A stretch of 64,000 nucleotides of DNA from an uncultured Collinsella sp. (GCA_934647195.1 CAKUFD010000003.1:1-64000), one strand, 5' to 3'. Numbered from the stretch's first letter, positions 1-8,714 are shown. Notes: generated by a model from the letters alone, not told the origin. Translations and numbers: made by a program.

Positions 1-1
1 C

Positions 2-73
2 TGCATCATCGGCGCCCTGGACAAGGCCGCCGAGACCATGGCCGGCCTCTCCGGCACCCGCATCACGGGCTAA
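2..73 (+). CDS. 3' end of an unidentified protein (partial)
   Basis: The window opens inside a reading frame that ends at a TAA at 71-73. The 23 visible codons (ending GLSGTRITG) are too few to name a family. The frame has GC-rich third positions like the neighbouring genes, and a hairpin follows at 198-223, so this is probably a real C-terminus. The function cannot be told from what is visible. Confidence 0.5.
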   Translation, partial: CIIGALDKAAETMAGLSGTRITG

Positions 74-197
74 GGGGGCGCCCCGGCCCCGCCCGAGGGG
101 GCGAAAGCGGCGCGCGAGCGCGCGCTTCCCGCCGGAAATCGGGAAAAGTGAACGTTTGTGCGTGGGTTTCTGCGCGAGCACGTAGATGTTTTTCGTG

Positions 198-227
198 AGG
201 GGCAGGATGTATTTCCTGCCCCTTTCG
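198..227 (+). terminator. Hairpin after the first partial gene
   Basis: AGGGGCAGGA (198-207) pairs perfectly with TCCTGCCCCT (214-223) around a 6-nt loop and is followed by TTCGG. The T-tract is short, so this is a moderate intrinsic terminator. The rest of 74-305 is GC-rich and holds no convincing gene. A TTGACA at 244-249 has no well-placed -10 partner. Confidence 0.5.
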
Positions 228-305
228 GATACGCCGTGCGGTGTTGACATGCGCTCGTGTCGCTACCGCAGGGCCTATCCGATATGGTCATGACCGAAAG
301 GCAAA

Positions 306-1271
306 ATGGTGAGTGTCTTTAGCTTTACGTACAGCGTCGCCTTTATTGTGATCTGCATGGTGGCCGTGTGCGTTTCTGCTTGCACCTACCTGCTCTCGCA
401 TCGTCGCGTCTATCTTGCGATTGCGGCGTTTTTCTTTTTCAACATGCTTGAGGGTTCCCTGGCGCTTCTCGATGAATATCAGCGCCAGCAGCTTCTTTCC
501 GAAATCATTGCTGGGCAGCTTCCCATGCTGCATGAACAGGCAAAGTTTGTCTTTTCGGTTGGGCTTATGGCGAGCGTATGGGTCTTTTCGCTCGAGATTG
601 CCAATCGCTTCGACAGTTTTAACGCGATTATCCCTAACGTGATCTTTGCCTCGCTCGAGCTCCTGTCACTTGGCTTGCAGCCCGAATGGTTAAAACAGCT
701 TTCGTTTTATGCGCTGCGTTCCTTCTACCTGTTTGCGGCGTTTGTCATGCTGGCGTTTGAGTATGAGAGTATGAAACCCGCAGCAAAGCAGTTATTTTCC
801 TCTCGGTATGGGAAGTTCCTCATTTGCGCGTCGGTTTTGACGCTGCTCATGCTTGCCGAAGACACCTGTGCGCTGGGTCTCAGAATCATCGCGGGCAACA
901 ATCCCAGTCTTCAGCTGTTCTTCTACGAGCGAAATCTTCCGGAGAATGCTTTAACGCTTCTGGCAGTTTTCTTTGTCATGCGCTCTTCGGCGCGAATCCT
1001 TTCGCTTCGTTTTTCGGCATCCTCCGGTGCATCGGAGGATGCATCTCGGCGTGTTGTCGAAGCTCGCTTTTCGTTGTTTTGTGATGCGCGCGGTATTTCC
1101 GAGCGCGAACGCGATGTGCTCGAACAGCTGCTCGAGGGGGCTGATAATCGCACGATCGCCGACAGCCTGTTCATCTCGATCGGAACGGTAAAGTCGCACG
1201 CGCACGCCATCTACAGAAAGTGCGGCGTATCATCGCGATCCGAGCTTATACAGAGCTTCTGGGCCGATTAG
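306..1271 (+). CDS. LuxR-family regulator with membrane-embedded N-terminus
   Basis: This 321-aa protein has two parts. Residues about 5-225 are strongly hydrophobic, with roughly seven membrane segments (for example VAFIVICMVAVCVSACTYLL). Residues about 255-320 form a LuxR/FixJ-type helix-turn-helix (SERERDVLEQLLEGADNRTI, then GTVKSHAHAIYRKCGV). It is probably a membrane-bound sensor-regulator that binds DNA from the cytoplasmic face, a design common in Coriobacteriia. The start at 306 has AAAGG seven bases upstream. A soluble LuxR-type gene runs convergently at 1292-2104 and agmatine deiminase lies beyond it, so polyamine or agmatine metabolism is a possible target. The signal it senses is unknown. 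Confidence 0.85.
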   Translation: MVSVFSFTYSVAFIVICMVAVCVSACTYLLSHRRVYLAIAAFFFFNMLEGSLALLDEYQRQQLLSEIIAGQLPMLHEQAKFVFSVGLMASVWVFSLEIANRFDSFNAIIPNVIFASLELLSLGLQPEWLKQLSFYALRSFYLFAAFVMLAFEYESMKPAAKQLFSSRYGKFLICASVLTLLMLAEDTCALGLRIIAGNNPSLQLFFYERNLPENALTLLAVFFVMRSSARILSLRFSASSGASEDASRRVVEARFSLFCDARGISERERDVLEQLLEGADNRTIADSLFISIGTVKSHAHAIYRKCGVSSRSELIQSFWAD

Positions 1272-1291
1272 GAAGCGCATCCTTCGATGCG

Positions 1292-2104
1292 CTAGGCATT
1301 TCCGTGCTCAATCTGCTGCACACGCGCCGCGAGACCCATACGATTTGAGACGCCAAGTTTGTGGTAGACGGCGTTGATGTGCTTTTTAACGGTTGATTCC
1401 GAGATAAAGAGCGTTGCTGCCATCTGCTTGTTGGTGCATCCGTCAATCATAAGCCGAAGAATCTCAGCCTCGCGGGGGTTGATGCCGGCCGCTTCGATAA
1501 GGTTCGCAATCGGATCTTTAGGTTTTGAGTTTTGCGTAGCGATGCCTGTGGGATAGAGCTCGTGCAGGCGTAGGCTGAGATGCCGTGCGAACTCCTTGAG
1601 GGTATGCATCTCGGTCCCCGTGAAATCACCCGCCGAACGCTCGCGGAAGAGCGTTACGGTTCCCAGGGGGATATTATTTGCTGCCAGCGTAGCCCCGCAG
1701 CCAAAGTACACGCCTTGAGGCTCCATCCATTCAAGGAAGATGGGTGTATGGTCTCGTCGCTCGACATCGACGAGGTCGAGGTCGCGATAGACATTGAGGG
1801 TATGAAGGTCAAAGCTCCAGGTAGTGTAATCCATGGCAGCGTAGCGTTGATAATAAGCGTCGAGCTCTGCTTGCTCCATGGTTGTGCTTATAGGGTTGGT
1901 ATATACAGCCTGGCCATCTGGTCCCTTTTGTACAAGGTCGAACATCGAGATGCGGTGAGGGATGATAGCGCCTATGCGATCAAGGCTTTCTCGCTGAATG
2001 TCCTCCAGCGTATGTTGGGCATGGAGCCACAGGGAGAACTTGTTGATTGCCTCCCATGTCGTGCTATCCAAAGGTTGTTCCAGATCAAGCTCGCCGTGCG
2101 CCAC
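1292..2104 (-). CDS. LuxR-family transcriptional regulator, soluble type
   Basis: The C-terminal 65 residues are a clear LuxR helix-turn-helix (INPREAEILRLMIDGCTNKQ, then STVKKHINAVYHKLGVSNR). The first 200 or so residues are not hydrophobic and look like a GAF/autoinducer-type sensor fold, without recognisable ligand residues. I prefer the GTG at 2104 because a perfect GGAGG lies at 2111-2115, six bases upstream. An ATG five codons earlier (2119) would overlap that site. The gene is divergent from agmatine deiminase (start 2291), with about 185 bases between, which makes it the best candidate for the local regulator of that gene. Confidence 0.85.
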   Translation of the reverse strand: MAHGELDLEQPLDSTTWEAINKFSLWLHAQHTLEDIQRESLDRIGAIIPHRISMFDLVQKGPDGQAVYTNPISTTMEQAELDAYYQRYAAMDYTTWSFDLHTLNVYRDLDLVDVERRDHTPIFLEWMEPQGVYFGCGATLAANNIPLGTVTLFRERSAGDFTGTEMHTLKEFARHLSLRLHELYPTGIATQNSKPKDPIANLIEAAGINPREAEILRLMIDGCTNKQMAATLFISESTVKKHINAVYHKLGVSNRMGLAARVQQIEHGNA

Positions 2105-2290
2105 GTCGCACCTCCGCATTTTCCAGGCTGTTCGGAGCCATTATCTCACGTGCGTTGAACACTAGAACTTTAGGTTAGTCAGCGGTGTCCTTTCGGTTGG
2201 TAAAAGGGGAGGAAGGGACCATTGTGCTGCCGTGGTTGCGACGGCAAGATAAGACTGTCAGCAAGTAGACGATCTATAAGGGAGCTTGCA

Positions 2291-3412
2291 ATGAAGACCA
2301 TCTACGAGAGCGAATCGACCCCTAAAAAAGACGGCTTCTATATGCCCGGTGAGTACGAGGAGCAAGAGCGTACCTGGATCTTGTGGCCGCACCGCTCGGA
2401 CGTGTGGCGCTGCGGAGCCAAGCCTGCTCAGAAGGTTTTCACCCAGATCATCAAGACCATTGCTCGCTTCCAGCCCATTACCGTGGGCGTGAACAGTGAG
2501 GATTTCCCCGCGGTGTGCGAGATCTTCGACGGTGTAGAAAATGTTCGCGTGATTCACATGGAGTACAACGACTCCTGGATTCGCGACCCGGGCCCTGCCT
2601 TCCTGGTCAACGACAAGGGCGATGTGGCGCTTTCGCACTTCCATTTCAACGCATACGGCGGCTTTGTCGACGGTCTGTATTTCCCCTGGGACAAGGACGC
2701 ATCCATTGGTTTGCAGGTCGCCCAGCTCGAGCAGGTTAATCGCTATCGTCCGGATGATTACATCCTCGAGGGCGGGTCGTTCAACTGCGATGGTCAGGGC
2801 ACCGTGGTGACCACCGAGATGTGTCTGCTCAACGAAGACCGCAACCCACAGTACACGCGCGAGCAGATTGAGGAGAAGCTTGCCGAGTACTTGGGTATCG
2901 AGAAGGTCATTTGGATCCGCGATGGCATCGATCCGTTTGAGACAAATGGCCATGTGGACGACGTTGCGTGTTTCTCGGCTCCTGGTGAGGTTTGCTGCAT
3001 GTGGACCGACGACCCCAACCACAAGTTCTATAAGGAGTGCCAGGAGGCCTACAAGACGCTTTCCGAGGCAACGGATGCACGCGGTCGTAAGCTCAAGATT
3101 CACAAGGTGATTATGCCTGCTACCTCGGTATACATGACCGAGGAAGAGGCTTCGACCATCGATCCCGTAGAGGGCGTGCTACCTCGCACCCCCGAGGACG
3201 CCTTTGAGCCGAGCTATCTTAACTTCCTGCCTATCAACGGGGCCGTGCTCGTGCCGCAGTTTGGCGACCCTAACGATGCCCAGGCCCTCGAAGATATCCA
3301 GGCGGCATATCCGGACCGCGAGGTTATCGGCATCATGACGCGCGAGGTAATCTACGGCGGCGGCAACATCCACTGCATCACGCAGCAGCAGCCCCGCGCT
3401 CGCGTGAAGTAG
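2291..3412 (+). CDS. aguA: Agmatine deiminase
   Basis: The 373-aa product matches the agmatine deiminase family, which hydrolyses agmatine to N-carbamoylputrescine and ammonia. Visible signatures are WIRDPGPAF, the EGGSFNCDGQG block, GHVDDVACF with the catalytic His/Asp, and the nucleophilic Cys at about residue 362 in GGGNIHC near the C-terminus. Length is typical for the family. The ATG at 2291 has AAGGGAG at 2278-2284; an upstream TTG-initiated extension is not needed. No putrescine carbamoyltransferase or agmatine antiporter is next to it, so the rest of the pathway must be encoded elsewhere or is absent. Two LuxR-type genes lie immediately upstream. Confidence 0.95.
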   Translation: MKTIYESESTPKKDGFYMPGEYEEQERTWILWPHRSDVWRCGAKPAQKVFTQIIKTIARFQPITVGVNSEDFPAVCEIFDGVENVRVIHMEYNDSWIRDPGPAFLVNDKGDVALSHFHFNAYGGFVDGLYFPWDKDASIGLQVAQLEQVNRYRPDDYILEGGSFNCDGQGTVVTTEMCLLNEDRNPQYTREQIEEKLAEYLGIEKVIWIRDGIDPFETNGHVDDVACFSAPGEVCCMWTDDPNHKFYKECQEAYKTLSEATDARGRKLKIHKVIMPATSVYMTEEEASTIDPVEGVLPRTPEDAFEPSYLNFLPINGAVLVPQFGDPNDAQALEDIQAAYPDREVIGIMTREVIYGGGNIHCITQQQPRARVK

Positions 3413-3429
3413 CAGCGTTCCCCCTACAA

Positions 3430-3476
3430 CAACGGGCCCGCTTCGGCGCGATATGCCGAGACGGGCCCGTTGTCGT
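3430..3476 (+). terminator. Terminator after aguA
   Basis: An 11-bp perfect stem (CAACGGGCCCG at 3430-3440 with CGGGCCCGTTG at 3462-3472) closes a 21-base loop and is followed by TCGTTTGC. It may serve both strands, because the GNAT gene ends nearby at 3509. Confidence 0.7.
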
Positions 3477-3508
3477 TTGCACGGGTATCCTGTGTGCCTG
3501 GATTCTTC

Positions 3509-4153
3509 CTAGGCAAGACCGCCGTAGATGTAGACGATAAAGCCGTCGCCGGTATCCTGGCTATGGTCTTCGGCAACACGCTCCATGCCCAGGTGCTCGT
3601 AGAACTCCCAGTCGGAACGGTTATCGGTCATAAGGAAGAAGCGCTCGCATCCAAGCTTGCGCATGTGTTTGCGCGCAACTTCGATTAGGCGGCGTCCAAG
3701 GCCGCAGCCCTGATATTCAGGCAAAACGATAATGAGATTGAGCTGGCCATCGGCATAGGGGCTTTTGGATGCGCCAAAGCGATTGCCGGTGGCTTTCTCG
3801 CGAGAATCGCCAAACAGAGAGCCCTCAAGATTATCGTCGGCGGTCTGCGCGCGAACGGTTGCCTGCTCAAGTAGCTCGTCATACGCTTGCTGCCAATAGG
3901 GGTTTGTGCGCGGTGTGCCATTGTCGTATACGCCCACATAGCATGCGGCGATGATGTTGCCATCCAGCTCGGCAACAAGGGCGATGGGTGAACACTGTGC
4001 CTGCATTACGGTATTGAAGCGCGCGACAAGACGCTCGTCCTCTGCGAATCCTCCGCGCCTGAGCCAGCCACACCACAGCGCGGAATAGATATCCGCGATC
4101 GCATCGGTGTCCGCAAGCTCTGCCGGTCGAATAACAACGCTGTCCAAATCCAT
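3509..4153 (-). CDS. GNAT-family N-acetyltransferase
   Basis: The 214-aa protein carries the acetyl-CoA-binding motif of GNAT enzymes (LPEYQGCGLGRRLIEVARKH, about residues 145-164), followed by the typical FFLMTDNRSDWEFYEHLGM segment. It should transfer an acetyl group from acetyl-CoA to an amine; the substrate cannot be read from sequence. At 214 aa it is longer than the minimal family size, because of an internal polar stretch around residues 95-130. AAGGAG lies seven bases before the ATG at 4153. It is convergent with aguA and divergent from the DAHP synthase gene, so it is probably its own transcription unit. Confidence 0.85.
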   Translation of the reverse strand: MDLDSVVIRPAELADTDAIADIYSALWCGWLRRGGFAEDERLVARFNTVMQAQCSPIALVAELDGNIIAACYVGVYDNGTPRTNPYWQQAYDELLEQATVRAQTADDNLEGSLFGDSREKATGNRFGASKSPYADGQLNLIIVLPEYQGCGLGRRLIEVARKHMRKLGCERFFLMTDNRSDWEFYEHLGMERVAEDHSQDTGDGFIVYIYGGLA

Positions 4154-4323
4154 TGCAAACTCCTTGATAGAGGGGGTTATCTAAATGATATGCAGGGGTT
4201 GAGCTGCAGTGCGTCATGATTCGGCATCGGTAGCCGATACCTCGGCAAACGTGTCGTTCGTCCCATGAGGCAAGGCATTTTTGTGCGTACGCAACGAAGG
4301 CGTTATTTTTGCCGATAAAACCG

Positions 4324-4352
4324 TTGCGCTTTAGTGTACAAGAGTGGATAAT
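4324..4352 (+). promoter_or_regulatory. Sigma-70-type promoter of the DAHP synthase gene
   Basis: A -35 TTGCGC (4324-4329) and a -10 GATAAT (4347-4352) are separated by exactly 17 bases. This places the transcript start near 4359, about 60 bases before the ATG at 4420. The leader shows no obvious attenuator. The upstream stretch 4154-4323 has no gene. Confidence 0.6.
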
Positions 4353-4419
4353 CCAACACATTCGACCTCTCCGGCACCGGTAAAGCGGTGTCGCGATATG
4401 AAAGTAGTAGGTGCATTTC

Positions 4420-5448
4420 ATGGCCATGAATTTCAAGCGCAGGCTCCCCATCCCGATGGAGATCCGCGAAGAGATGCCGCTCAGCCCCGAGCTGGTGGAA
4501 AAGAAGAAGGATTTCGACGCCGAGGTCGCGCGCGTTTTTGCCGGTGAAGATCCCCGTAAGGTGCTCATCATCGGCCCGTGCTCGGCCGACCGCGAGGACT
4601 CGGTACTGGAGTACGCCGCGCGCCTGGGCAATCTTGCCGAGGAAGTCAAAGACAAGCTGCTCATCATTCCGCGCGTGTACACCAATAAGCCGCGTACGAA
4701 GGGTACGGGCTACAAGGGCTTGCTGCACAATCCCGATCCCGAGTCTCCGGACGACCTGCTCGCAGGTGTTAAGGCCATTCGCCACATGCATCTTCGCGTG
4801 ATTCAGGAAACCGGCATGTTCACTGCCGACGAGATGCTCTACCCCAGCAACTATCAGTACCTCGTTGATCTGCTGTCCTATGTGGCAGTGGGCGCTCGCT
4901 CGGTTGAGAACCAGGAACATCGTTTGGTTGCGAGCGGTATTCCCGTGCCCGTGGGCATGAAGAACCCCACGGCCGGCTCGACCTCCGTCATGCTCAATTC
5001 CATCTATGCTGCCCAGGCTCATCAGTCGTTCATCTTCCGCAACTGGGAGGTCGAGTGCGACGGCAACCCGCTGGCGCACGCCGTGCTGCGCGGCTATATC
5101 GGACTCGATGGGCGCACCTACCCCAACTATCACTACGAGCACCTGGAGCGTCTGGCCGAGCGCTACACCTCGGAAAAGTACGCGAATCCTGCCGTCGTGG
5201 TGGACTGCAACCACGACAATTCGGGCAAGCGTCCCCTGGAGCAGATCCGCATTTGCAAGGAAGTGCTCGACTCCTGCCGTCGCAACGATGTCGTTGCCGG
5301 TTTGGTCAAGGGCTTTATGATCGAGTCCTACCTGGAGGACGGCAGCCAGGCGGTCGACGGCGCAGTGTTTGGCAAGTCCATCACCGATCCCTGCCTGGGT
5401 TGGGAAAAGACCGAGGTGCTCATCCGCGAGCTTGCCGAGCGCCTGTAG
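4420..5448 (+). CDS. aroG: 3-deoxy-7-phosphoheptulonate (DAHP) synthase, AroF/AroG type
   Basis: This 342-aa enzyme condenses phosphoenolpyruvate and erythrose-4-phosphate in the first step of the shikimate pathway. It shows the type I-alpha signatures: VLIIGPCSADRED near residue 50, then IPRVYTNKPRTKGTGYKGL, and the later GMKNPTAGS and DCNHDNSGK blocks. Length is close to the E. coli enzymes (about 350). Three candidate starts lie together (GTG 4411, ATG 4420, ATG 4426); 4420 has AGTAGG at a good distance. The gene is flanked by its own promoter and terminator, so it is monocistronic. Whether it is Phe-, Tyr- or Trp-inhibited cannot be decided from the sequence. Confidence 0.95.
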   Translation: MAMNFKRRLPIPMEIREEMPLSPELVEKKKDFDAEVARVFAGEDPRKVLIIGPCSADREDSVLEYAARLGNLAEEVKDKLLIIPRVYTNKPRTKGTGYKGLLHNPDPESPDDLLAGVKAIRHMHLRVIQETGMFTADEMLYPSNYQYLVDLLSYVAVGARSVENQEHRLVASGIPVPVGMKNPTAGSTSVMLNSIYAAQAHQSFIFRNWEVECDGNPLAHAVLRGYIGLDGRTYPNYHYEHLERLAERYTSEKYANPAVVVDCNHDNSGKRPLEQIRICKEVLDSCRRNDVVAGLVKGFMIESYLEDGSQAVDGAVFGKSITDPCLGWEKTEVLIRELAERL

Positions 5449-5469
5449 GAAGAACGATTAGTTTTAATT

Positions 5470-5506
5470 GCGCCCGTCGTGAGAGAGAATCACGACGGGC
5501 GCTTTT
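5470..5506 (+). terminator. Terminator after DAHP synthase
   Basis: A 12-bp perfect stem (GCGCCCGTCGTG at 5470-5481 with CACGACGGGCGC at 5491-5502) has a 9-base loop and is followed by TTTT. This is a strong intrinsic terminator. Confidence 0.85.
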
Positions 5507-5634
5507 GGTGCGTATAGGTGGGCATGAGAGCGGCGAGGCTTTTGGCGCTCAGAATCTACGACGCTATCGCACGCTGTTTGTCCTAGCGCTTGCCTTTCCG
5601 TAGCCTGTCTCGCTCTCGATTGCCTGCGTGGCAG

Positions 5635-6615
5635 CTATGCCAGAGCTGGCGCTTCAAGACGGCCTGATGTCTCCTGGTAATCGTCATCTCCGTAGAGATG
5701 GTCGTCGCCGTCTTCATACTCGTAGATGCCGTGATTATCGCCAAAAGCGCCATCGTCGTAGACGTAACATTCGTTTGCGTCGCCGTGCCATCCCTCAAGT
5801 TCGACGCCAGAATCGACAAGCAGGTCATCGAGCTCGGGGACGCCACTGACATCCAGCTCGTCCAAGCGATTGTCGTAAGCCCACAGGGTGGTGAGCTTTT
5901 CGGTCTTGGGAAGCTCGAGGTCCTCAAGGTAATTGCCCGAGCAATCCACAAAGCGCAGCTTGGTGTTGTGCGAAAGGTCGAGCGACTCGAGCTCGTTGTC
6001 GCAGACGAGCAGAACCTTGAGGTTGTGGAACACCTCAATGCCGTCGAGGTCCTCGACCCCGGAGGCACACAGGCCGTTTCCGTAGGTGAAGTCTTGGGAG
6101 AGATTGCCGATAGAAGTCACGCGATCTGCTTCTTTTTGCGAGATGTAGCCGTCTCCATCGGAGTCGACCTCACGCGAAAGGTAGTCTGCAAAGACATCGT
6201 CGTCCACATCGTCGATGTCGAGGACGGCGTCTACGCTGCTCGCTGTCTCGATCATTGCGGCGCCGAGGATGGCTCCGCCGAAGAGGAAGATGAGCGCGCC
6301 GACAAGGGATAAGACCGCAACGCCTGCGATGATGACGATGACCAGCTTGTCGTTGCTCCTCTTCGGTGCCTGGAACGTGGGCGGTGCAGGAGTGTAGGGG
6401 TTGGGCGCGGGGGCCTGGCTGCTCGCTGCCGCGTTGGGCTCCGGCGAGGGAGCGGGAGCGGCGCCCGCCTGGGATGCGGCATTCGTTTGGCCTGCAGGCG
6501 CATCGGTGCCGCTCGGGGCTTGCTCACCTGCACCTTGTGCCGTCATGGGCGCGCCGCAGGAGGTGCAGAACTTGCAGGTATCGGGAACAAACGCTCCGCA
6601 TTCAGTGCAGTACAT
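5635..6615 (-). CDS. Zinc-ribbon membrane protein with EF-hand-like loop and leucine-rich repeats
   Basis: The 326-aa protein is built in order of: a zinc ribbon (CxxC pairs at C3/C6 and C17/C20), an Ala/Pro/Gln-rich linker (25-85), one membrane segment (91-120), an acidic stretch, a calcium-binding dockerin/EF-hand-type loop (DSDGDGYISQKEAD, 151-164), and leucine-rich repeats (LKVLLVCDNELESLDLSHN and similar, about 190-275). The N-terminal ribbon should be cytoplasmic and the repeats outside, so a protein-binding or sensing role is likely, but no function is established. AAAGGAA precedes the ATG at 6615. It is a single-gene unit, convergent with DAHP synthase. Confidence 0.8.
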   Translation of the reverse strand: MYCTECGAFVPDTCKFCTSCGAPMTAQGAGEQAPSGTDAPAGQTNAASQAGAAPAPSPEPNAAASSQAPAPNPYTPAPPTFQAPKRSNDKLVIVIIAGVAVLSLVGALIFLFGGAILGAAMIETASSVDAVLDIDDVDDDVFADYLSREVDSDGDGYISQKEADRVTSIGNLSQDFTYGNGLCASGVEDLDGIEVFHNLKVLLVCDNELESLDLSHNTKLRFVDCSGNYLEDLELPKTEKLTTLWAYDNRLDELDVSGVPELDDLLVDSGVELEGWHGDANECYVYDDGAFGDNHGIYEYEDGDDHLYGDDDYQETSGRLEAPALA

Positions 6616-6767
6616 CGTGTTCCTTTCTATCGGGCGTGTGCATACGGACGTCGGATCAATGGTTTCTTAGGAGACAGTCTAGTTGAAAGTGTCGTTATGG
6701 GCGCGAACGAAGATGCAATTGTGCACAAGCGCGGTATTGGCGGTTCGCATTGGTGCGTTTATGACGA

Positions 6768-6809
6768 TTAAAACCCGAACCGCCCGGTGCAGGGGGATGC
6801 ACCGGGCGG
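6768..6809 (-). terminator. Minus-strand terminator after the small ORF
   Basis: A 12-bp stem (6780-6791 with 6798-6809) reads on the minus strand into TTCGGGTTTTAAT, while the plus-strand flank has no T-run. It therefore ends a minus-strand transcript coming from the small ORF at 6882-7109. Confidence 0.65.
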
Positions 6810-6881
6810 CCAAGGGAAAGGAAGGCGATATGTTGGGACGATCTCGCAGGGTTGGCGCTGCCGGCGAGTCTCGAGGGTGGT

Positions 6882-7109
6882 CTACGCAGAGGCTGCGTAG
6901 GGGCGCTGGGGCCACATCTCTGACGGTGCGGGGTCGTTCGTTGCCGTGGAAGTGGTGGGAAGTGCGCGCATGAATGCGTGATAGGAACGCTTGAGGTTCA
7001 TGCGCTGGGCGTCTGCCCGGTTGGGAAGCGCGCTGATGCGGATGGAGTTTTCTCCCGTCCGCTCAAATACCGGGTGAGGCTTTGTCTTTTGTTTTGCTGT
7101 TGTGCGCAT
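6882..7109 (-). CDS. Small hypothetical protein, 75 aa
   Basis: I do not recognise this protein. It is basic in its first two thirds (MRTTAKQKTKPHPVFERTGE, then RADAQRMNLKRSYHAFMRAL) and ends PSEMWPQRPYAASA. It has no signal peptide or membrane segment. Two facts support a real gene: CAGGAG lies eight bases before the ATG at 7109, and a minus-strand terminator follows at 6768-6809. The neighbouring stretches 6616-6881 and 7110-7415 hold no better candidate. A basic nucleic-acid-binding role is possible but not shown. Confidence 0.5.
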   Translation of the reverse strand: MRTTAKQKTKPHPVFERTGENSIRISALPNRADAQRMNLKRSYHAFMRALPTTSTATNDPAPSEMWPQRPYAASA

Positions 7110-7269
7110 GCGATCAACTCCTGTTCAGCATTGCCGGGCGCACGGGCGACCGGCGGTCGATTATCGTTGCGCTGATATATATGTACCGCCCGGGGCGCGC
7201 GTTAAACACGCCCGTGTGTACTCCACACGCCATTCAGAATCCGCACACGGAGGCATCATATTTGCAGGG

Positions 7270-7278
7270 TGCTATACT
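7270..7278 (+). promoter_or_regulatory. Extended -10 promoter upstream of the MFS-luxS pair
   Basis: TGCTATACT matches the extended -10 pattern TGnTATAAT (TATACT at 7273-7278). No good -35 lies 17 bases upstream. The transcript start would be near 7285, giving a leader of about 130 bases before the MFS gene at 7416. Confidence 0.45.
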
Positions 7279-7415
7279 GACGATGCTTTATTGCGCGGTA
7301 TTGATGAGCGGGGATTGAGGCTCGATGCGTCCTTAACGTGGTTCACCGACAACTGATCAATGAGCGGCGACGGCTTGCACCGTCGTCTTTGTTTGCGAGC
7401 AACCAGGGGGCACAT

Positions 7416-8702
7416 ATGTCTTCGCACTCTCGTCCAGCGCTTTCTGCACAGGCAAAGCGCCTGGTGGCAATACGTTTTCTTATCTACACGGGTTTTCAAT
7501 CAAGCTACTTTATCGGCGTTATCGGCACGCTTACCTATGCGGATGGCGCATCTGTCACTTTCACGTCGGCAGCAGTGTTGCTGATGAACATCTTTGTGAT
7601 TCTGGGCTCCTTTGCAGGTGGCTCGGCGCTCGATGCATGGGGACCGCGCAGACATTACTTTACGAACGTTTTAGGCGTGCTTGTTGTGGGCGCCGTGCTT
7701 ACGTGCTTTGGGCATGCGACCATGGCGGTCCTTGCGGGTGCGGCGCTTTTGGGTTTCATGATCGGCTATTCGCAGGTGGCGGCAACGTCGTACCCCGCCT
7801 ATCTCTCGAGCGATCCGGCTGAGCTCAAGGCAATCAATTCGGTGCTCACCACGCTTTCCAATGTGAGCATCATCGTGGGGCCGATTCTGGGCGGCTTTGT
7901 AGCGGCGGCGTTCTCGTCGCTTGCGGTCTTTCCGCTCATGATGTCCTTTGCCGCGCTGTCGCTCATCCCCGGTTGGAACTTTAGGCCGCAAGGAGAGTCG
8001 GCTCGATCCAATGACACCTTGCATAAGGAAGCAGACGGGGAGGACCACGCTGCTCGTGCCTCGTTTGCGATGAGCATCAAGACCGTCTTCACCAACACCT
8101 TGTTGCTCCTGCTCTTCGTCATCATGTTTCTTACGAACTTTGGCTATGGCGCCTTTGATCCGTTGGAGTCGTTTTTCTATCGCGATGTGCTGCACGTTGG
8201 CGTGGAATGGATGGGCTGGCTTTCTTCAGCGTCGGGTGTGGGCGCCGTGGTCGGCGCGCTGCTGGTGCTGCGCATGCCCTCACGTCTCGTCAACCTCAAG
8301 ACGCTGCTTGTGGCGCTTGCGGCGATGGGTGTGGGCAGCCTGGTGTACGTTGGCACGCCTTTTGTTGGCGTGGCTTTGGTGGGCCAGATTGCCTTGGGGA
8401 CGGCATGGGGAGTTATCCATCCGCTCCATAACACCATCGTGCAAACGACGGCTCCGCTTGAGCAGCTGGGGCGCGTTAACTCGGTGATGAGCTTTGGCAA
8501 CATGTTTGCCGGCGTGGCGCCGCTCGCGGTAGCGCCATGGCTTGCCGCACGCTTTGGGGTGCAGCCGACGCTTGTGGGTGCTGCCTGCATCGTTGCGGCA
8601 GTTCCTATGGTGTTGCTTCTTTGTGGGCATCGGTATTTGGGCCGGGTCGCTACGATGGAGACCGATGTAAATAACGCTGCGCACACCGAGACGCGCGCGT
8701 AA
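7416..8702 (+). CDS. MFS transporter
   Basis: This 428-aa, strongly hydrophobic protein has about 12 membrane segments in two halves, with a charged central loop near residues 195-215 (EGSARSNDTLHKEADGED-like region). It is typical of major facilitator proteins. The substrate cannot be named. The ATG at 7416 has AGGGGG five bases upstream and is preferred over the in-frame start at 7338. Its stop is only 12 bases before luxS, and the luxS ribosome binding site overlaps the MFS stop codon, so the two are co-translated. A role in export of a methyl-cycle product or AI-2 is conceivable, but only from position. Confidence 0.85.
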   Translation: MSSHSRPALSAQAKRLVAIRFLIYTGFQSSYFIGVIGTLTYADGASVTFTSAAVLLMNIFVILGSFAGGSALDAWGPRRHYFTNVLGVLVVGAVLTCFGHATMAVLAGAALLGFMIGYSQVAATSYPAYLSSDPAELKAINSVLTTLSNVSIIVGPILGGFVAAAFSSLAVFPLMMSFAALSLIPGWNFRPQGESARSNDTLHKEADGEDHAARASFAMSIKTVFTNTLLLLLFVIMFLTNFGYGAFDPLESFFYRDVLHVGVEWMGWLSSASGVGAVVGALLVLRMPSRLVNLKTLLVALAAMGVGSLVYVGTPFVGVALVGQIALGTAWGVIHPLHNTIVQTTAPLEQLGRVNSVMSFGNMFAGVAPLAVAPWLAARFGVQPTLVGAACIVAAVPMVLLLCGHRYLGRVATMETDVNNAAHTETRA

Positions 8703-8714
8703 GGAGAGGTGACT

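Noticed and set aside
244..249. TTGACA as the -35 of the first LuxR-type gene
   Set aside because: No acceptable -10 lies 15-19 bases downstream.
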